From the NCBI RefSeq assembly GCF_006547045.1, contig NZ_CP041242.1, positions 2,118,001 through 2,182,000 of the forward strand: 64,000 nucleotides of DNA. The letters are read 5' to 3'. The notes beneath the pieces are model-generated. The model worked only from the letters and a program-made list of their open reading frames with translations. It was not told the DNA's origin and did no database searches. This stretch comes from Lysobacter alkalisoli (GTDB lineage Bacteria; Pseudomonadota; Gammaproteobacteria; Xanthomonadales; Xanthomonadaceae). Shown here in pieces: positions 51,938 through 60,060 of the stretch (position 1 is the first letter of the stretch; every line of letters begins with the position of its first letter). The translations under genes were made by a program, and so were the position numbers.

Positions 51938-53080
51938 ATGACCGAATTCATCCCGCCCGGCACCCGCTGGATCGATCTGCCATCGCCCTTCACGATGAAG
52001 CGCGGCGGCGAACTGCATGGTGCCCGTGTCGCCTACGAGACCTGGGGCAGGCTGGCACAGGACGGCGGCAATGCCATCCTGATCGTGACCGGGCTGTCCC
52101 CCGACGCCCACGCCGCCGCCAGCGACGACGACCCGCAGCCGGGCTGGTGGGAGGCGATGGTCGGCCCCGGCAAGCCGATCGACACCGACCGCTGGTTCGT
52201 GGTCTGCGTCAACTCGCTGGGCAGTTGCAAGGGATCGACCGGGCCGGCCTCGATCAATCCGGACACCGGTCGCGTCTACGCGCTCGACTTTCCCGAGCTG
52301 TCCATCGAGGATGGCGCTCGCGCCGCCGCGCACGTGGTCGACACGCTCGGTATCAAACGACTTGCCTGCCTGATCGGCAACTCCATGGGCGGCATGACTG
52401 CGCTGGCACTGCTCGCGGAACGACCGGGCATCGCCCGCGGCCACATCAACATCTCCGGCGCCGCACGGGCGCTGCCGTTCTCGATCGCGATCCGCTCGCT
52501 GCAGCGCGAGGCCATCCGTCTCGACCCGGAATGGAACGGCGGCAACTACGGTGACGAGCACTACCCCGAGTCCGGCATGCGCATGGCGCGCAAGCTCGGC
52601 GTGATCACTTATCGTTCGGCGCTGGAGTGGGACGGCCGCTTCGGTCGCGTGCGGCTGGACTCGGACCGCGCCGACGACGAGCCGTTCGGCCTCGAGTTCG
52701 AAGTCGAGAGCTACCTCGAAGCCCACGCCCGCCGCTTCATACGCCGCTTCGACCCCAACTGCTACCTGTATCTGAGCCGGTCGATGGACTGGTTCGACAT
52801 CGGCGAGCATTGCTCCTCGCGCTGCGGCGACCACGACACCGACGCCCGTGCCGCGCTGGCTGCGATCGGCGCAGGCGGACTGGAGAAAGCCATGGCGATC
52901 GGGGTGCACACCGACATCCTGTTCCCGCTGCAGCAGCAGGAGGAGATCGCCGAAGGCCTGCGCGCCGGCGGCTGCGACGCCGCCTTCCTGCCGCTGCCCT
53001 CGCCACAGGGACATGACGCCTTCCTGGTCGACATCGACCGCTTCGGGCCGGCAGTGGGCGGGTTCCTGGCCGAGCTGTAG
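51938..53080 (+). CDS. metX: MetX-family homoserine/serine O-acyltransferase
   Basis: A 380-residue alpha/beta-hydrolase-fold acyltransferase. The triad is Ser149 (GNSMGGM), Asp326 (HTDILFP) and His359 (QGHDAF). Other family features are ETWGRLAQDGGNAILIVTGLSPDAH, NSLGSCKGSTGPASINP and SRSMDWFDIGEH. MetX proteins acylate homoserine or, in some Xanthomonas relatives, succinylate serine for cysteine synthesis. The usual GGSMGG is GNSMGG here. Which substrate applies cannot be read with certainty; a serine O-succinyltransferase role is plausible for this lineage. ATG 51938 is chosen because the family's N-terminus begins there. Confidence 0.9.
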   Translation: MTEFIPPGTRWIDLPSPFTMKRGGELHGARVAYETWGRLAQDGGNAILIVTGLSPDAHAAASDDDPQPGWWEAMVGPGKPIDTDRWFVVCVNSLGSCKGSTGPASINPDTGRVYALDFPELSIEDGARAAAHVVDTLGIKRLACLIGNSMGGMTALALLAERPGIARGHINISGAARALPFSIAIRSLQREAIRLDPEWNGGNYGDEHYPESGMRMARKLGVITYRSALEWDGRFGRVRLDSDRADDEPFGLEFEVESYLEAHARRFIRRFDPNCYLYLSRSMDWFDIGEHCSSRCGDHDTDARAALAAIGAGGLEKAMAIGVHTDILFPLQQQEEIAEGLRAGGCDAAFLPLPSPQGHDAFLVDIDRFGPAVGGFLAEL

Positions 53081-53201
53081 CACGCGATGTGGCACGCAGA
53101 GGGTAGCGCGCGCGAGCTGCAACACGCCTGCCGTGACCATGATGCCGCGACCGGCACGCATCGTTCCGCTCATGCGCACCATGCGCACATTGATCGCTTG
53201 C

Positions 53202-53225
53202 AATTACATAGCGCGCTATGTAATT
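53202..53225. promoter_or_regulatory. Perfect 24-bp palindrome, OhrR operator
   Basis: AATTACATAGCG followed immediately by its exact reverse complement occupies 53202-53225, 7 bases before the ohrR ATG (53233). The position blocks the ribosome site and promoter, as expected for autorepression by a MarR-type dimer. It resembles the AT-rich OhrR boxes known from Xanthomonas. Confidence 0.85.
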
Positions 53226-53232
53226 TGCTCGC

Positions 53233-53703
53233 ATGGCAAAGAAGACCTCCCTCCCGGCAAAGCCGGCCGATGCACTCAAGCTGGACCACCAGTTGTGCTT
53301 CGCCCTGCATTCGGCCTCGCTGGCCATGACCAAGGTCTACCGAAAGCTGCTTGCGCCGCTCGGTCTGACCTACCCGCAGTACCTGGTGATGCTGGTGCTG
53401 TGGGAACAGGATGCGAGGACCGTCTCGCAGATTGGCGAACGCCTGTTCCTGGACTCAGCCACGCTTACCCCGCTGCTCAAGCGGCTGGAGTCCGCCGGAC
53501 TGGTGACCCGTGCACGAGCCGCACAGGACGAACGCCAGGTGGTCATCACCCTGACCCGCACCGGCAAGTCCCTCAAGACCAGGGCCGCGGAGGTGCCGTA
53601 CCAGGTGCTGTGCGCCACCGCACTCGACATCCGTCGGGCGGGCCCCCTCAAGGCGCAACTGGAAGCGCTGCGCCACGATCTGATCGAACACCTGCCGGAT
53701 TGA
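53233..53703 (+). CDS. ohrR: Organic hydroperoxide-sensing repressor OhrR (MarR family)
   Basis: A 156-residue MarR-family repressor. The reactive Cys falls exactly at residue 22 ([13 protein letters not shown]) and a second at residue 127 (YQVLCATA), the numbering of the two-Cys OhrR of Xanthomonas campestris, where peroxide oxidation forms a Cys22-Cys127 intersubunit disulfide and releases DNA. The winged helix is [42 protein letters not shown]. Its start lies 7 bases after a 24-bp palindrome. ohr, its usual target, is next downstream. Confidence 0.95.
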   Translation: MAKKTSLPAKPADALKLDHQLCFALHSASLAMTKVYRKLLAPLGLTYPQYLVMLVLWEQDARTVSQIGERLFLDSATLTPLLKRLESAGLVTRARAAQDERQVVITLTRTGKSLKTRAAEVPYQVLCATALDIRRAGPLKAQLEALRHDLIEHLPD

Positions 53704-53740
53704 CGACCAGCGTACTGCGCCACGCACCCGACTGGCGGCA

Positions 53741-53762
53741 TATACATAGCGCACGATTTAAT
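53741..53762 (+). promoter_or_regulatory. Second, imperfect OhrR-type operator upstream of ohr
   Basis: TACATAGCGC at 53743-53752 is identical to the left half of the ohrR palindrome; the right half (CGATTTAAT) matches partly. Overall 18 of 24 positions agree. It lies about 65 bases before the ohr ATG, suggesting ohr has its own OhrR-controlled promoter. Confidence 0.65.
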
Positions 53763-53827
53763 CGCTACCAATTGAAGTCGGAGACGACGACCGGCCCCTT
53801 TCGTCGTGCACCAGGAGAAACCATCCC

Positions 53828-54253
53828 ATGTCCATCGAAACCGTGCTGTACCGCGCCACCGCCACTGCCACCGGAGGCCGCGACGGCCGCGCCGTCGCCT
53901 CCGACAACGCCTTTGACCTCCAGCTCTCCACCCCGCGCGAGCTCGGCGGTACGGGTGGCCCCGGCACCAATCCGGAGCAGATGTTTGCGGCCGGCTACTC
54001 GGCCTGCTTCATCGGCGCGCTGAAGTTCGTAGCCGGCCGCCAGAAAATCGCCCTGCCCGCCAACACCGCCATCGAAGGCCAGGTGGGCATCGGCCAGATC
54101 CCTGCCGGGTTCGGCATCGAGGTGGAGCTGAAGGTTTCCATCCCCGGCATGCCGCGCGAGCAGGCCGAGGCACTGGTGGCACAGGCGCATCAGGTGTGCC
54201 CGTATTCCAACGCCACCCGCGGCAACATCGACGTGACCCTGACCGTGCTCTGA
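53828..54253 (+). CDS. ohr: Organic hydroperoxide resistance peroxidase Ohr
   Basis: A 141-residue thiol peroxidase of the OsmC/Ohr family. Catalytic Cys60 (FAAGYSACF) and resolving Cys124 ([14 protein letters not shown]) are at canonical positions. The N-terminus [17 protein letters not shown] is typical of Ohr rather than OsmC. It reduces organic and lipid hydroperoxides with lipoylated proteins as electron donor. It lies 125 bases after ohrR with a partial operator copy between. A strong hairpin follows 9 bases after the stop. Confidence 0.95.
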   Translation: MSIETVLYRATATATGGRDGRAVASDNAFDLQLSTPRELGGTGGPGTNPEQMFAAGYSACFIGALKFVAGRQKIALPANTAIEGQVGIGQIPAGFGIEVELKVSIPGMPREQAEALVAQAHQVCPYSNATRGNIDVTLTVL

Positions 54254-54261
54254 GCCGGCCC

Positions 54262-54285
54262 GCCCCTCCCCTTCCGGGGAGGGGC
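54262..54285 (+). terminator. Hairpin after ohr
   Basis: GCCCCTCCCC (54262-54271), loop TTCC, GGGGAGGGGC (54276-54285) make a perfect 10-bp stem immediately after ohr. No U-run follows. Confidence 0.65.
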
Positions 54286-54371
54286 ATCCAGCGCGTGGCG
54301 GACCGTTCCCCGGCCTGGACCGTGCGGCGTCATACATAACGCCAGGTGATAAGCAGGTTACAATCGCTCAT

Positions 54372-54971
54372 ATGCATGCCGAAGCCACCGCCCTGCCCGA
54401 TCTCGACTTCCCCGGCCACGACAAGCTGGTCGAGGCCATCGACATGGCCGTCGCCAGCGGTGACGAGCACGCGATCACCGCCTCGCTGCGCGACACCCTG
54501 TGCCGGATGATCCGCGACCGCGATGTCGCCCTGCCCGCCTGCGTCTACGAGCCTATCGACGACCACTACGCCCGCCGCGAGATCTACCGCAGCCCCCGCC
54601 ACGGCTACAGCGTCGTCGCGATGACCTGGGGCCCGGGCCAGGGCACCCCGGTGCATGATCATTGTGGCCTGTGGTGCGTGGAAGGCGTCTGGGACGGCGA
54701 GCTGGAGATCACCCAGTACGAACTGCTCGAACGCGACGGCGAGCGCTTCCGTTTCCGCGCCGCCGGCGGCATGCAGGCCGGCCCGGGCAGCGCCGGCAGC
54801 CTGATCCCGCCGCACGAGTACCACACCATCCGCAACACCCGCGACGACTCGGTTGCGGTATCGCTGCACATCTACAAGGCGCCGATGGCGTGCTGCTCGA
54901 TGTTCGTCCCGCAGGACGGCGAGTGGTTCGCCCGCCTCGACAAGCCGCTGAGCACCGACGAAGCCGCCTGA
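54372..54971 (+). CDS. Cysteine dioxygenase-type cupin enzyme
   Basis: A 199-residue cupin of the thiol dioxygenase family. The iron-binding His are in GTPVHDHCGLWCVEGVWDGE (HxH) and PHEYHTIRN. Such enzymes oxidise cysteine or 3-mercaptopropionate to the sulfinate using oxygen. Tyr and Arg positions that would settle the thiol preference cannot be judged without alignment. No strong ribosome site is visible before the ATG. An OhrR-like half-site (TACATAACGC, 54333-54342) lies upstream, so a link to the peroxide regulon is possible. Confidence 0.85.
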   Translation: MHAEATALPDLDFPGHDKLVEAIDMAVASGDEHAITASLRDTLCRMIRDRDVALPACVYEPIDDHYARREIYRSPRHGYSVVAMTWGPGQGTPVHDHCGLWCVEGVWDGELEITQYELLERDGERFRFRAAGGMQAGPGSAGSLIPPHEYHTIRNTRDDSVAVSLHIYKAPMACCSMFVPQDGEWFARLDKPLSTDEAA

Positions 54972-55254
54972 GGGCACCTGCATCGGCGACGCTGCAACGG
55001 CGTACCCGCCCGGGCTGCTGCACCTCGTGAGCAAACTGGCGTCCTTTCGGAGCCGTTCATCTCAAAGTGTGCGTCCGATTCCAGGACAACATGTTTTTCG
55101 CGCAACGCAAACCCATCGTGTACGCAATGGGTACTTCCCGCTAACACCCGGCATCCAGTTCATTAACCGTGGTGTGCGTAGGGTCGATGGCACCCGGAAG
55201 CACGGGATCCGCCTGCTTCCAGGGTGATATCGATTTCCATTGCAGGAGGGAATC

Positions 55255-55653
55255 ATGAAAGTCCGGATGATGAACACCCGGTTCGTTTCAAAAGGCCTCG
55301 TTTCATGCATGTTCGCGGCCCTGCTGTTCGGCGGCGCGGCCCATGCGGCCGGCGCGACACCTGCGATCGCCAATCAGGATGAGCCCGAGATGGAGGAGCA
55401 GGCCACGGAGAACACGGCCGAGTCGTCCCAGCCCGTCCGCGACGCCTGGATCACGACCAAGGTCAAGACCGAGCTCCTGGCCAACGACGAGACCACCGGC
55501 ACCGGGATCAACGTCGAGACCGTCAACGGCGTCGTGCATCTCTCAGGCGAGGTACCCAGCCAGGCCGAGTTCGACAGGGCCGATGAAATCGCTCGTGGCA
55601 TCGAAGGCGTGCTGGGGGTCGACACCAGTGGGCTGACCTACCCCACGCAGTAA
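55255..55653 (+). CDS. BON-domain periplasmic protein
   Basis: A 132-residue exported protein. GGAGGG 4-5 bases upstream fixes the ATG at 55255. A signal peptide (SCMFAALLFGGAAHA-AG) and an acidic linker (EPEMEEQATENTAE) lead to one BON domain (DAWITTKVKTELLANDETTGTGINVETVNGVVHLSGEVPSQAEFDRADEIA). BON domains bind phospholipid and are typical of osmotic-stress proteins such as OsmY, which has two copies. The 283 bases upstream contain no gene I can support. Confidence 0.87.
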   Translation: MKVRMMNTRFVSKGLVSCMFAALLFGGAAHAAGATPAIANQDEPEMEEQATENTAESSQPVRDAWITTKVKTELLANDETTGTGINVETVNGVVHLSGEVPSQAEFDRADEIARGIEGVLGVDTSGLTYPTQ

Positions 55654-55802
55654 CTCGATAGTCAGCAAGCCGTTGCTGGGCAGCCGGGCTGCCCAAGACC
55701 TCCAGACCGGGCAGGCCGCACCCTGCCCCTCTCCCGGCGAGTGCGCAGGAAACCCCTGAATCACGGCGCATCGCCGGGGGAGGTCCCAGAAGAGGAGTCC
55801 CC

Positions 55803-56036
55803 ATGGCCACCTGCGACGTATGCGGCAACAACTACGACAAGGCCTTCCGCGTCGAAATGCCCGGCCGGAAGGGCACCTTTGATTCCTTCGAGTGCGCCAT
55901 CCACGCGCTTGCTCCGCGATGCGCACATTGCCGGTGCGCGATCATCGGCCACGGCGTCGAGGATGACGGTACCTTTTACTGCTGCGCCCATTGCGCGCAC
56001 GAATCCGGAGTCGAGGCACTGCGCGACCGGGTATGA
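55803..56036 (+). CDS. Small Cys-rich zinc-ribbon/metallothionein-like protein
   Basis: A 77-residue protein. GAGGAG about 7 bases upstream of ATG 55803 is a good ribosome site. It has nine Cys, among them CDVC, FECAIHAL, CAHCRC and CCAHCAHES, plus several His, consistent with binding two or more Zn ions. Similar short proteins are annotated as prokaryotic metallothionein-like in related genomes. Probably cytosolic metal storage or stress; no direct partner is visible. Confidence 0.78.
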   Translation: MATCDVCGNNYDKAFRVEMPGRKGTFDSFECAIHALAPRCAHCRCAIIGHGVEDDGTFYCCAHCAHESGVEALRDRV

Positions 56037-56069
56037 CGGCCTCCCCCGCGCGACTTCGCCTACGTCGCG

Positions 56070-56561
56070 CTAGCGCATCGCCGCGGGCGCACTATGGTCG
56101 AGATGGACCGCCCCGCGCTCACCCAGACGCTGCACCAGCATCTGCTGGGTCTCCTCATCCGCGTCGATGACCACCAGGACGCGCCCGGCGTCGATCTCGT
56201 CCTTGAACTTGCGCCGGATCGGATCCGGCAGCGCCGAGCCCATCAATCCCGAGGCCCAGGCACCGACGACGGCACCGCCCGCAGCCATCAACGCCAGGCC
56301 GGCCATGCCCATCGGCAGGATCACCATGGCCACGATCCCGACCACGATGCCGGCCAGGCCGCCGTACAGCACGCCTCTCAGTACAGCCGGCATGAAATCG
56401 GTGTCGGCCTCCTTGCGCTCGTTGGGCACTTCGAGGATCTCGATATCGGAGCGGGCGATCAGGGCGATGTCGTCGTCGGGCACGCCGCTCTCACGAGCAA
56501 GCGCGATCACCTCGTTGGCATGCCGCATGTCGCGCGTGCAGAATGCGTGATGCTGTTTCAT
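56070..56561 (-). CDS. DUF1269-like stress protein with glycine-rich membrane segment
   Basis: A 163-residue protein. GGAGGG about 7 bases upstream of ATG 56561. An N-terminal soluble module (HANEVIALARESGVPDDDIALIARSDIEIL) precedes two adjacent glycine-rich hydrophobic helices (GVLYGGLAGIVVGIVAMVILPMG; GLALMAAGGAVVGAWASGLMG) and a C-terminal soluble strand-helix part (GRVLVVIDADEETQQMLVQRL). The architecture parallels the protein at 42877-43431. Function unknown; probably an inner-membrane stress protein. Confidence 0.75.
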   Translation of the reverse strand: MKQHHAFCTRDMRHANEVIALARESGVPDDDIALIARSDIEILEVPNERKEADTDFMPAVLRGVLYGGLAGIVVGIVAMVILPMGMAGLALMAAGGAVVGAWASGLMGSALPDPIRRKFKDEIDAGRVLVVIDADEETQQMLVQRLGERGAVHLDHSAPAAMR

Positions 56562-56811
56562 GGCGCCCTCCCGGGTCCGGAGGCATCGGTTGTCCGACAC
56601 TTCCTCATGCTGGCAAGCCAAGCATATTCCGGCTTCAGACGAGGCGAAGCCGGCGTGACGGGAACGTTCATGGAGCATGGAGGGGGATCCACGGGCACGC
56701 ACGCGAACGACGACTCCTGCGGCCCGGAGATGCCCGGCAGCACGCCATTCGGGACTTGCTACGCCCCGGCCATACCGCTAGCGTTTCCGCTCCTACATCA
56801 GCGACTCCACC

Positions 56812-57264
56812 ATGCTCACCGATCTGCTGCTCGCCGCCGCCCACCACCTGCTGGTGTTCGGACTTGTCGCCATGCTCGTGACCGAGGCTGCCCTGCTGCG
56901 CGGCACAGTGGATAGGGCCACCGCCGGACGCCTGGCCCGCCTGGACGGCGGCTACGGTGCCTGCGCCGTGCTGCTGCTGGGCTTCGGTGTGCTGAGGCTG
57001 GTCTACGGCGTCAAGGGTTACGACTTCTACCTGCACAATCCCTGGTTCCACGCCAAGATCGGCCTGTACGTGCTGATCGGCCTGCTCTCGGCCCTGCCCA
57101 CGCTCAACTTCATGCGTTGGCGACGCGCCCTGCGCGACGACCCTGCCTTCACTCCGCCTGCCGCCGATGTGGCCCGGGCGCGCAAGATCGTCCGCATCGA
57201 ACTGGCCGCAATCGGCCTGATCTTCATCCTCGCCGCCGCCGTGGCCCGCTTCGGCGGTTTCTGA
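56812..57264 (+). CDS. DUF2214 family membrane protein
   Basis: A 150-residue protein with four predicted membrane helices (LLLAAAHHLLVFGLVAMLVTEAALL; YGACAVLLLGFGVLRLVYG; HAKIGLYVLIGLLSALPTLNF; IELAAIGLIFILAAAVAR). It matches DUF2214, including the conserved His in AAHH and NPWFHAKIGLY. Function is unknown; it may bind haem or metal by these His. It lies 11 bases before the ABM-domain gene, likely the same transcript. Confidence 0.85.
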   Translation: MLTDLLLAAAHHLLVFGLVAMLVTEAALLRGTVDRATAGRLARLDGGYGACAVLLLGFGVLRLVYGVKGYDFYLHNPWFHAKIGLYVLIGLLSALPTLNFMRWRRALRDDPAFTPPAADVARARKIVRIELAAIGLIFILAAAVARFGGF

Positions 57265-57275
57265 GCGACCGTCCC

Positions 57276-57665
57276 GTGCATCGACGCGCCTTCCTCGTCA
57301 CCAGCATCGCCGGCGTCGCGACGCTGGCACTGGCCGGCCGCGCCTCCCCCATCAATGGAGAACCCGCCATGTACGGACTGATCGGAAAGGTGCGCGCAAT
57401 GCCGGGACAACGCGATGCCCTCGTCGAAATCCTGCTGGAAGGCACCGCCGGCATGCCGGGCTGCCAGAGCTATGTCATCGCGAAGGACCCGACCGACACG
57501 GACGGTATCTGGATCACGGAAGTCTGGGACAGTGCCGACAGCCACAAGGCATCGCTGTCGCTGCCAGCCGTACAGGAGGCGATCGCACGCGCCCGGCCAC
57601 TGATCGCCGGCTTCGACCAGCGCATCGAAACCGAACCGGTCGGCGGCCACGGCCTGCCCGCTTGA
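57276..57665 (+). CDS. Antibiotic biosynthesis monooxygenase (ABM) domain protein
   Basis: A 129-residue protein from GTG 57276, which gives a twin-arginine-like leader (HRRAFLVTSIAGVATLALAG). ATG 57369 with GGAG about 10 bases upstream would give a cytosolic 98-residue form. The ABM domain is YGLIGKVRAMPGQRDALVEILLEGTAGMPGCQSYVIAKDPTDTDGIWITEVWDSADSHKASL, as in YgiN-like quinol monooxygenases. It lies next to an AraC regulator and a carboxymuconolactone-decarboxylase-type gene, hinting at quinone or aromatic stress. Confidence 0.82.
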   Translation: MHRRAFLVTSIAGVATLALAGRASPINGEPAMYGLIGKVRAMPGQRDALVEILLEGTAGMPGCQSYVIAKDPTDTDGIWITEVWDSADSHKASLSLPAVQEAIARARPLIAGFDQRIETEPVGGHGLPA

Positions 57666-57676
57666 CCTGACCGGCG

Positions 57677-58501
57677 CTACGCCACCTGCGTTTTCCGCCA
57701 TTCGCGCGGGGACATTCCGCAGTGGGCGCTGAACGCCCGCGACAACGCAGCGGCACTGCCATAGCCCACCGACTCGGCCACCCGCCCGAGCGGGCGGTCG
57801 CGGCGCAACAGATCCTGCGCCAGCGCAATGCGATATCCGGTCAGATAAGCCGCCGGGGGCTGCCCCACCGTGGCCGTGAACGCCTCGGCGAAGCGGCTGC
57901 GCGACATGCCTGCACGCTCGGCCAGCGATGGCAACGTCCAGGGTTCCGCCGGCGCTTCATGCAGGGCGACCAGCGCCTTGGACAGCCGCGAATCGGCCAG
58001 TCCTGCCAGCGCGCCGCCATGGATCCGGCCCTGGTCGAGCAGGCGGCGCAGGATCAGCACCAGCACTACCTCGAACAGCCGGTCCACCACGTGCTGGTGA
58101 CCGCACTGACGCGAGAACGCCTCGTCGAACAACAGCTCCAGCAGACCGCTCGCGGCCGGCAGTTCTTCCAGCGGCATCACCAGCACCGGTGGCAATGCCC
58201 GTGCGACAGGGTTGTCGGGCCGGGCCCCGAGCTGGATATGGGCACAGGCCATGTCGGCGCCCTCGTCGGGGTCGGTGACGAAGCGGTGCCCGAGCGGCCG
58301 CGGATACAGCACCAGGCTCGGCCTGTCGACGCGGTCACGGCCGCCGTCGCCATGCCGGATATCCACCTCTCCGCGCCGGATCAGGTGCAGATAGCCCTGG
58401 GCATCCGCGTCGTCGAAGTCGTGCAGGCCGCACAGCGGGCCGGAGTGGAACATCCGGGCATTGACGCTGAAGCGTTGCAGGAGGGCGTGCAGTCGATCCA
58501 T
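57677..58501 (-). CDS. AraC-family regulator with cupin N-terminus
   Basis: A 274-residue regulator. The N-terminal cupin-type ligand domain (MFHSGPLCGLHDFDDADAQGYLHLIRRGEVDI, LVLYPRPLGHRFV) is of the AraC-binding/cupin_6 type. Two HTH units follow (LPSLAERAGMSRSRFAEAFTATVG; GRVAESVGYGSAAALSRAFSAHCGMSPREWR). It is divergent from the alkylhydroperoxidase-like gene and probably regulates it. An inverted repeat AGGACTA (58527)/TAGTCCT (58568) lies in the 113-base gap. Confidence 0.87.
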   Translation of the reverse strand: MDRLHALLQRFSVNARMFHSGPLCGLHDFDDADAQGYLHLIRRGEVDIRHGDGGRDRVDRPSLVLYPRPLGHRFVTDPDEGADMACAHIQLGARPDNPVARALPPVLVMPLEELPAASGLLELLFDEAFSRQCGHQHVVDRLFEVVLVLILRRLLDQGRIHGGALAGLADSRLSKALVALHEAPAEPWTLPSLAERAGMSRSRFAEAFTATVGQPPAAYLTGYRIALAQDLLRRDRPLGRVAESVGYGSAAALSRAFSAHCGMSPREWRKTQVA

Positions 58502-58614
58502 GTTCGGGACGATAAGACAACAAACAAGGACTATACGTCACAAATCAGCCCAAGGGACAGTGGAAAGTAGTCCTGCGCCAGCAAGGCGCGCCATCCCACA
58601 CAAGGAGATCCAGC

Positions 58615-59160
58615 ATGTCCCGTATCCCCCTCGTCAGCATCGACACCGCCCCCGCTGCCAGCCAGCCCATCCTGCAGGCCATCCACGGCGCGTTCGGCGT
58701 CACTCCGGCCATGTTCCGCGCCGTCGCCAACTCGCCCGCAGCGCTGTCGAGCATGTGGAACAGCTTCGGCGCACTCGGCTCGGGCCGGCTCGGTGCCCGG
58801 CTGGGCGAACTGATCGCGGTGGCCGTCGCCAACTACAACGACTGCCACTATTGCCTGGCTGCGCACACCGCACTCGGCCGCAAGGCCGGCGCCAGCAGCG
58901 CCGAACTGTCCGAGGCGCAGCAAGGCCGCAGCGACGACCCGCGCACCGCCGCCGCACTCGACTTCGCGCTGAAAGTAGTGTCCAAGCGCGCCCAGGTAGA
59001 TGCAGCCGACGTCGACGCCCTGCGCGCCGCCGGTTTCGACGATGGCGAGGTCGTCGAGCTCCTGGCCCATGTCGCCCTCAACCTGTTCACCAACTACATC
59101 AATGTCGCCTTCGATGTGCCGGTGGACTTCCCTGCCGTGGCACTGCGCAAAGCCGCGTGA
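58615..59160 (+). CDS. Carboxymuconolactone decarboxylase/AhpD-like protein
   Basis: A 181-residue protein. AGGAG 7 bases upstream supports the start. The AhpD-like core is LIAVAVANYNDCHYCLAAHTALGRKAG, with the CxxC-xxxH redox motif of peroxidase-related members, and VVELLAHVALNLFTNYINVAFDVPVD at the C-terminus. It is likely a thiol-dependent peroxidase or oxidoreductase rather than a true decarboxylase. It is probably controlled by the divergent AraC regulator. Confidence 0.9.
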   Translation: MSRIPLVSIDTAPAASQPILQAIHGAFGVTPAMFRAVANSPAALSSMWNSFGALGSGRLGARLGELIAVAVANYNDCHYCLAAHTALGRKAGASSAELSEAQQGRSDDPRTAAALDFALKVVSKRAQVDAADVDALRAAGFDDGEVVELLAHVALNLFTNYINVAFDVPVDFPAVALRKAA

Positions 59161-59196
59161 GCACGCGCCGCCCGCGTTCCCGGACGCGGGCGGCCA

Positions 59197-59991
59197 TCAA
59201 CCCCGGGACCGCCGGCCAAGTCCGCGCAACCGAACGAACTCGGCCGCCAACTCCACGCACCCTGCCGGCGACAGTGCCGGCACCTCGTCCACCGCCGGCG
59301 TGCCGACCCAGGCGAAGGCGACCCGGTTGCTCTGCCTGATCTCTTCCACCACCGCCACCCGCGTCTTGCCGAAACTGCGCCGCAGCTTTTCGATATGCGG
59401 TTGCGGGTCCTTGCAATACAAGTTGATCGCCAGCGCCCCGTTCGTCGCCAGCGAGTCGCGGCAGTCATCGTAGAAGCGCTGGGTGGACAACGCCTCCGGG
59501 ATACCGGTCTCGTCATAGCCGTCGACCAGCAGCAGGTCGTAACGACCACACCGCTCTTGCAACAGGCGTGCCGCATCGCCCGGCACGATGCGAAAGCGCG
59601 CATCGTCATCGGGCACACGGAATCGCTTGCGCAACGCGATCACGTGCGGGTTGTTCTCCATTACCTCGACATCGGCCTCGGGCAGGTGCCGGTAGCAGAA
59701 CTTGGCCTGCGAACCGCCGCCCAGCCCGACCATGCCGATGCGCGATGGCCGCGGCACCAGCAGCAGCGCACCCATCATGGTGCGGGTGTAATCGATCAGC
59801 AGCCGGTCCGGCTCGGCGGCCAGCATCCGGCTCTGCCCCACGCCGCGGGCGAATTGCAGCTCGGTAGTGCGCCCGCGCCTGCGGATCACCGGCTTGCGCA
59901 GATGCGGCGGCACGTCCTCGTGATGGCTGCGCAGCAACGCCAACAAGCCCTTGACCCGTTGCCACATCCCCCATCCCGCCTGCTGTTTCAT
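59197..59991 (-). CDS. Spermidine synthase-like aminopropyl/methyltransferase-fold protein
   Basis: A 264-residue protein from ATG 59991 (TTG 60015 possible). The Rossmann core has SRIGMVGLGGGSQAKFCYRHLPEADVEVMENNPHVIALRKRF, the GGGxG and acidic pair for decarboxyAdoMet or AdoMet, DDARFRIVPGDAARLLQ, and YDLLLVDGYDE at the active site. It lacks the full N-terminal beta domain of classical SpeE. Polyamine synthesis is possible, but similar short proteins remain uncharacterised, so no gene symbol is given. Confidence 0.8.
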   Translation of the reverse strand: MKQQAGWGMWQRVKGLLALLRSHHEDVPPHLRKPVIRRRGRTTELQFARGVGQSRMLAAEPDRLLIDYTRTMMGALLLVPRPSRIGMVGLGGGSQAKFCYRHLPEADVEVMENNPHVIALRKRFRVPDDDARFRIVPGDAARLLQERCGRYDLLLVDGYDETGIPEALSTQRFYDDCRDSLATNGALAINLYCKDPQPHIEKLRRSFGKTRVAVVEEIRQSNRVAFAWVGTPAVDEVPALSPAGCVELAAEFVRLRGLGRRSRG

Positions 59992-60060
59992 CGACTGTCC
60001 GCATATCCGCTCCAACCGCGAATGTTGCGGTCTGGTCGCGGAAACGCAAGCGGCGCGGCT

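Noticed and set aside
54972-55254. Small RNA or gene before the BON protein
   Set aside because: AT-richer stretches are present but no promoter-terminator pair or coding frame could be supported.
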